Part shown: in pieces, positions 13,215-21,218 of the stretch
How the letters are laid out: every line of letters starts with the position of its first letter
How positions within the stretch are numbered: the first letter of the stretch is position 1
Assembly: GCA_011800805.1 (NCBI GenBank)
Contig: MPNW01001237.1
Coordinates: 5,810 to 36,041, forward strand
Origin: Hirudo medicinalis
Taxonomy: Eukaryota; Annelida; Clitellata; Hirudinida; Hirudinidae
Length of the DNA: 30,232 bases
Direction: 5' to 3'
Notes under the pieces: model-generated
What the model was told of the DNA's origin: nothing
Databases searched by the model: none
The model's input: the letters and a program-made list of their open reading frames with translations, nothing else
Made by a program: the position numbers and the translations under genes

Positions 13215-15143
13215 GTCATCGTCATCGTCATCGTCATCATCATCATCATCAACATCATCATCATCATCATCAACAACAACATCATCATCATCATCATCAT
13301 CATCATCAACATATTCTGATTTTCAAATTTGGACAAATTTTAATTTTCATCTCAAGGTTATCTTGAAACTTTTTAAAAAAAAAATTTACTTAATTAAAAA
13401 TGAATTGAATAACAATTGAGAAAATAATACTTTTTTGATAAAATTATGAAATTAAGAAATATTCGACTTGGTTGGAAATGGAAGGTTTATTAAATTTATT
13501 AAAAATCTGACGAACAAAAACTTGAGCGAAGAAGTTTAAGTGACAAATAAGAGGTAATATTTAACATATTATGTATAATAATGTTATATAATAAATATTA
13601 ATATTATTTATACTATTACATATAATGCATAAATATTATTGTTGACATTATGTAATGTTATTATAATATTTAACAAATTATGTATAATAAATTATTATAA
13701 AAATATTAATCTCGCGACTAATCGCGATTAAAAACATTAATCGATCTGCAGCCCTAATAATAATGTTATATATTAAATGTTAATATTATTTATACTATTA
13801 TATATAATGCATAAATATAATTATTGACATTACAGGATGTAATATTATTAATATAGTAAATAGTATGTATAGTATTATAGTAAATATTATTATAATATTT
13901 AAAATATTATGTATGATAATGTTATATAATAAATATTATTGTTGACATTACATGATGTTATTATAATATTTAAAATATTGTTTTTCCTCTTTCTGACGAA
14001 TCAATTCGACGACTTCCGCTTTAAAATATTTGAACAATTTATTTTTAACTCATTAAATTTATTTTTAATTCATTAAATTTATTTTCCGAATTATATTCTT
14101 AATACATTTAAATATTCATTTAATGACTTCAAATTATTTTCCAGTGTTTTGCATCATTAATAAGCGTGACGTCACACTGCCAAGCGTTGAAATAATTAAG
14201 CAATAACTATATCTTAGTTTATTATTATTATAACTATAATTATTATTATACTATTATTATTGTTATTATTGCTATTATTATTATTATTATTATTAATGTT
14301 ATTGTTATTATTATTACTATTATTATATTTTATCCCTAATTATATTTTAATGCATTATTATTTCTTCGTTAATGTTTTCAACAAAAAGATCTGAACCATA
14401 ATAAAATTGCAATAAAATGAAATGCTATCCTTCTGTCCACAAACAACTCTGACAAGAAATATGAAATTATTTTTTAAATTATTATATGTTTGGAAATTAA
14501 TTCCTATCCTCAGTCTCTTAAATATGAAGGCAAAACCTTCAATGAACATGAACTTAAATGACCTTTAACCACTAAAACGCCACCTTAAATAACCTTTAAC
14601 CCCTGACATAACGACCTGCACAAATAAATCTGTTCAGACCTTCGAAATTTTAGGAAAACATTTTATCGGCGAATTGAGGATGAAAATATAACTATTACAA
14701 CAGTGGTAATAATAACATAATTTCTTACATAACATAATTTTTTACATAACATAATTTTTTACATAACATAATTTTTTACATAACATAATTTCTTACATAA
14801 CATAATTTCTTACATAACATAATTTCTTAAAAAATTATAACTTCACCCAAATAGTAATTGTTATTCTTAAAATTATTAACGGTTTATTTGCAACTTTTAG
14901 TTGTTAAATGATTTAAATTAATTGTATTTTAATCCATGACGTTGAAGTGTTGGTCACGTGCAATGACGTCACGTTCGAACCAACAATGAAATTCTGTCTC
15001 TCGGTGGGTGGTCGGCAAATGAAACATCGATTTGCTGACCACACACGTCGACCGTAAAAACCTTTTCATTGTCAGCATTAACAGGCTTCCTCATTCAAAA
15101 TGCATCCTTAATGACGACGATGACGAGGACGACGACGATGTGA

Positions 15144-15203
<60 letters not shown>

Positions 15204-15278
15204 TACGACTGATATGTATTGTNATGAAAATCGTAATTCTGTAACAGCGTCATCATCATCATCATCATCATCAATCAT

Positions 15279-15351
<73 letters not shown>

Positions 15352-18300
15352 CTATCATTATCACCATCATTATCACCATCATCAGCATCCTCACCATAAT
15401 CCATTTTATGAAATTTTGAACACGAATAAATGGATTTGTGGCACTTAAAAGCATTATTAACGAGTGGATGCAATAAAAAACACATTCACCCACCCATCCA
15501 AGCACACATTCATCCACCCATCCAAGCACACATTCATCCACCCATCTATCCAATCATCATTATCATAATTATCATAATTCATTATTTTTCAATATTTCTG
15601 GACATTTCCGATTATTTCTAAATATTTTATGAATTTAAAACCAATAATTACTTTCAAACGCTCATATTCCATGTTTTAATGTGTAATAATTTCCGTAGTA
15701 ATGCAGACGAATAATATTTAATTATATTCAATATAAATTTTAAGTCATCAACAATTTGTAATTTACAAATAATAAACACAATAATAAACTTTTATTAAAA
15801 TATATTATTATTGAATTATATTATTACGATTTTGGTCTTGTAATTTTGGAATTAATTTTAAGTTTGGCTTAAATAATAAAAATAATAAAAACGAAGCACT
15901 TCCAATAATTCGGGGCACTTTGCAACAAAGTCGCCACTATCGGATGGGCACGACGATGCAAATCAGGTGCGTGGAATCACTCGTGCGGAACCGCATTTGC
16001 CGTTGACGTCAGATATCAATGACATCTGGAACGTTTATTATTATCGCAATATTAATTATCGTCGTAATAATAATTATCGTCATAATAATATTTATCGTAA
16101 CAATAATAATTGTTATAATAATGATAAAAATCATAATTTATTGATCAAGTTTATTGTGTAAAACACTTTTATTGTCACCACCTCCATTAGCATCGTTTTC
16201 GTGGTTGACGAATAATTTGTGATGATATTTGAAATTACAGAAACACAAACTTCTCATGTCGCATGAATATTTACAAAATTACCTTCAATAAAATCACAAC
16301 ATCACCCGTTTCAGATCAGTTTCTACTCAGAAATATTCTAAAAGTGAAAAACCATTGAAATATTCTTTCTCTCATCCTCAGTCGATCCACAATTTTTTTA
16401 TATTTATCCGAATATCAAAAAAATTGATTATTAACACATTTCGTTCAGGATTAAAAAATAAATAAATAAATAACAACTCCAATACGAAAGTCAATATATT
16501 CGCAAAATTCACGACGAGCTTCATTTAACCCAAAAAATCAAAAAACCCAGAATCATCAACAATTACAGGCCAATATCAGTTTCACATACTTCTCAAAGTA
16601 TTTTGAACATTCCATTTGAACATTTACTGGACTCATCAAATTCTTTGATAAATTCTCACTCTTTAATCACAAGCAATTCGGATTTCGTCATAGGCACTCG
16701 ACCTAGGGGCCCTTCTTCATTCCAAGATAGCTACAGCTCAGGAGGATGGATGCTCTACCCTTGGAGTTTTCCTCGACCTAGCCAGAACATTTGACACTGT
16801 TAACCATGAAATACTCCTTAGAAAATTGCAACATTGTGGAGTCCGTGGAATCCCTCTTGAATGGTTTAGAAGCTACCTGTCCGACAGGATGCAATACGTT
16901 TCATATCAAGACCATGAATCCTACTCCTCCTTAACATGGCATGGTGACTCCAAGGATCAATTTTGGGCCAATTATTGTTCTTGTTTTCCACAATGACTGA
17001 TGAACTTAACAATATTTTACTTTGGCTCGATGCAAATTTCCTTCCTCTTAACATTTGCAAAACCCTCTTATATATTATTTCATTCAAAAAGAAAAAAAAA
17101 TCATCTTGACAATCTTTCCATTTGCATTCGTGATTGTGCAATCGATCGAGTTAACTCTTGCAAATTCTTAGGTGTTAAAATTGACCAACCTTTATCATTA
17201 AAACTTCACATTGAACATGTAATATGTAAGGTCTCCAAATGTGTTGGCATCATTTCCCATATTCCTTGTTTCATTGATGAAAACAACCAGTCCTTATTCT
17301 CGATTACTCTCTTATCTATCCATACCTTAATTGTTGTAATGTTGTTTGGGCAGCCAATTATCCTTCATATTTGCTTCCACTATTTAAACTTTAAAAAAGC
17401 TGTTCGTGTCATTTCCTTATTACCTTATTATTCTCATATTGGAGATTCATTTAAGAAATTGAACATTATGTCAATTTATCAAATTCATTTTTTTCAAACA
17501 GCAATATTTATTTGCAAATACCATCATCATATGTTACCAATATTTCATAACTATTTTACTCTGAACCTTTAAAGTCCACATGATACCAGAAATTGGACTC
17601 CATATCAACCCGATTTTGCCAGATCCAATATTAAATTTCATTCCATTCGTTGTGTAGGCCCCAAGGTTTTTTTCAAGATTGCCTTGCTCATTATTTGATA
17701 ATCCATTTTATTTTATTCATTTAAGAAGTCCTTAAGAGAATTTATTTTTGCCTCTGTAGCTCTTTTGTAAGTTCATCCACATGCATATCATGCTGTAAAT
17801 AATCTTGTGTTTATCTCTTTTGTACACTTGAATCATATCTTGACATCAGTATTAGTTCTTGAATTTAATTTCATTTCTTAGGCAGCCCAATCAGCGGGAT
17901 GTTTCCCTTGGGGTTGTCCTTTTGGATTGTTGTTCTTTTTATCTTACTATTCTCTGTTCATTGTTTGTTATTTTTTGAAGCAATCCAAATAAACGTATGA
18001 CAATAAAACTGGAACGTTAACATTTGTGTCAACACAAATTTCGGGGGTCGTATCCATGTTAAAATTAACGTAGACGGCAGTGGACGATAAAAGCTTCTGT
18101 CATTTATTCTGCGCTGTAAATTTAAACAAACACATAGCTATCGTAAGTGAGGTTGTCCTTTTAGCAAAGATCGCCATAGCCATCATCGTCATCGGGTCAG
18201 CGACATTCTGCCTCTGGCTAGAGGTGATGGCTGTGATTGGTGTGGAAAGTGGGTCAAAATGACCTCATTATCGCCCTGTAATTTCCAAAACACGTGATCG

Positions 18301-21184
18301 AATCACCACCCAGGAAGGCGCAGTAAACTCGGATCACTTGGCGACGACGACGATGAAAATCCATCAGAAAACGCCATTCAGAAATTCATTCTTAATTTCC
18401 ACTTTAAAATATTTCAATTCATTATTATTTTCTATTATTATTGAAAAAAAAAAATTTCTAGTTTTACACTTCTTGAGTTGCTGGAGTTGCACGTTGTCGA
18501 ATGTTGAATGTACACCTGCATGTACACCTGGATGTACACCTGGATGTACAAAACTTTGCACAGACCGGAAGCAACTGCTTGAGTCCAGCGAATGAGAAGG
18601 AAGGATAAATCATTCAATTTGTGATGCTCAGCGGAGGTTTACATTTAATAGCCCCTCACCCAGTATGGTTTACTTTAACTTATGGATTATTATCGTTTAT
18701 TGAATTTCTAATGTGTTTCAAGATATTAGAACTATCAGTTATTTCCAGTTAATACTAAATAGGTTACCTATTATTATTACAACTACTACATTTATTATGT
18801 TATATTATATTATATTATGTTAATTATATTTAGGGGTGCAGATATAAATAAAATAATTAACGCGACGATTAACTCGTTAAATCTTTTTAATTTCATAAAA
18901 TTATTTTATAAATTTTTAATTTTATAAATATTTTCATCGAAAATATGTCAACTCTTTGTTTTGTGTCCTACCGACTTTATTTTAACGAAGACTTACTGTT
19001 AACGAGATTAAAAAGATGGCCACAAGTGACACTGGTGGTCGATTTTGGGAGGCAAACTTACCTCCAAATCAAACTCTGTTGTAGTTTGCAACACGTGTAA
19101 ATGTGAGTTTAAATATCATCGCAGTACGTCTTCTCTTATATCATTAATATCAGTTGAGTAGCAAACACCCATTTAGTGCTGGGGATCAATTGATGACATC
19201 TGCCAATTGCAAAACATCATTATAGAGCTGAACCAAAGATCGACAAAGCTAGCTCTCCATTGGAATGATGGGGGAAGTGTGCACCATCACGTGGCCTTGT
19301 TGCTAAGCTAGCATTCAAATACCTGGTATCAAATATGAAATATCCAGCAACCACAGTGCCATGTGAACGGTTGTTTTCATATCTGTACATGTTGTCAACA
19401 GCAAATGTGCCTCCCTGACTCCAACATAAACACAGTAGGCTCGTTTGCCTCATCAACTGGCTGAATATGGACTACATGTGGTGTGCCACAACAGACTTTA
19501 TAAATTTCTTGAATTAATAAAATTGATTTTGGTATAAAAATGAAATGTTTTGGGAAATTGATTAGAAATAAGATGGTGCGATTAAAAAGGCGTTAACTAT
19601 CATTAAAACAAATAATCGATCTGCAGTCCTAATTATATTTACATTATATTATAATAATATCACGTACCTTGAATATTGAACCTAATAAATTGTACCGTGA
19701 AGAAACCCGACGAAGGTGTTCTCTCCGAATTTTTTAAATTAAACATAATAATCATAATTAAACAAATTAAACTATCATTATAATTATTAGTTATTAATTG
19801 AATTTAATTAATCAACAACTAATTAAAATTAATATCAAGTTATAATTAGTGCTTATAATAACATTAATTATTATTGTTAAATATAATAATATTATTTTAT
19901 TTATAATTAGAATAATTGTTATTATTCTTATTTGTCATATTATTATAATTATAATAATAATTATGATTACTATTATTATTCGTAACTTTAAAACTTATCT
20001 AAATTGAAATCTTAAATGTAATACATTTGAATAGAAATGTAATAAATTGAGGATTATTGAGGTAAAATATCGGTACTTTTATGGACGGACTGCTGGAATA
20101 GCTTACAAAAATAGCTTTCAGTGGCCTTGAAGTCCTTTAGGACTTACGCCACTTTAAATTTGTCAAACAATAATAATAATAATAAAATTAACGGCATTCC
20201 ATGGAAAGACTTGTTGGACTTCTTGGCTTGTTGGACTCTTGGCTTGTGTGCGTCACAAAATCATGAAACTCAAGAACTGCTCTCAAGTTGCTTTTTGGAA
20301 ACGATTCACTTACGATGAGAAATTCAACAATTTCATTCAACATTTACATTCAACATTTACATTCAACAATTTCATTCAACATTTACATTCAACAATTTCA
20401 TTCAAAATTTTCATTCAACAATTTCATTCAACAATTTCATTCAACATTTACATTCAACAATTTCATTCAACAATTTCATTCAACATTTACATTCAACAAT
20501 TTCATTCAACAATTTCATTCAACATTTTCATTCAACAATTTCATTCAACAATTTCATTCAACATTTACATTCAACTGAAAACATCAATACTTTGGAATAC
20601 TAAGAAAATATAATTTTGACATTTTAGACGGAATGATTTAAATATTCTAAAAAAAATATTTTCCACAAAAAATAAATCCTGTTGCAATTTCTAATCAATT
20701 TTATTTCATTAAAAAGACTGATTTCATTGTTCCTGGCAAAAATTTTGAATTCAAGAACCTGTCAATGCAAACTCTTTGCATTTATTTTAATTCAATTAAT
20801 TAATTAATTAATGTTAATTAACTAAGAAATGTTAATCAATTAAAGAATCTTAATTAATTAATTACTTCTTACCGTTAATTAACTCAATTAATTTAGCAAT
20901 TCAAATTAATTTGAAAATCTTAATTAGTTGGAAAAATCTTAATTAATTAAAAATAATCTTATTTAATTAACAAGTATTCTTAATTACTTAAAAATTATTC
21001 TTAGTTAATTAAAAAAATTAATCTTAATTCATTAAAAAACAACATTTTATTTTAATTTATAAAAAGGACGGATATCATTGTTTCCTGTTTTCATGTTTCC
21101 ACGGGGAAGTCCATCCTTTCAAAAACTGTTGATGGGCGGATGCGTAGGATCGTATAAACAAATCGACGGTTGAGTGACTGGCTG

Positions 21185-21218
<34 letters not shown>

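Noticed and set aside
15032..15553. Poly-Asp, poly-Ser, poly-His and poly-Met frames
   Set aside because: Products of the inverted GAT/ATC arrays; one crosses an ambiguous base.
19220..19456. 78-codon minus-strand frame
   Set aside because: Antisense shadow of the hAT dimerisation-domain remnant.
20239..20613. [13 protein letters not shown] repeat protein
   Set aside because: It is a 13-bp minisatellite read through. Two frames give equally long products, so there is no coding selection.
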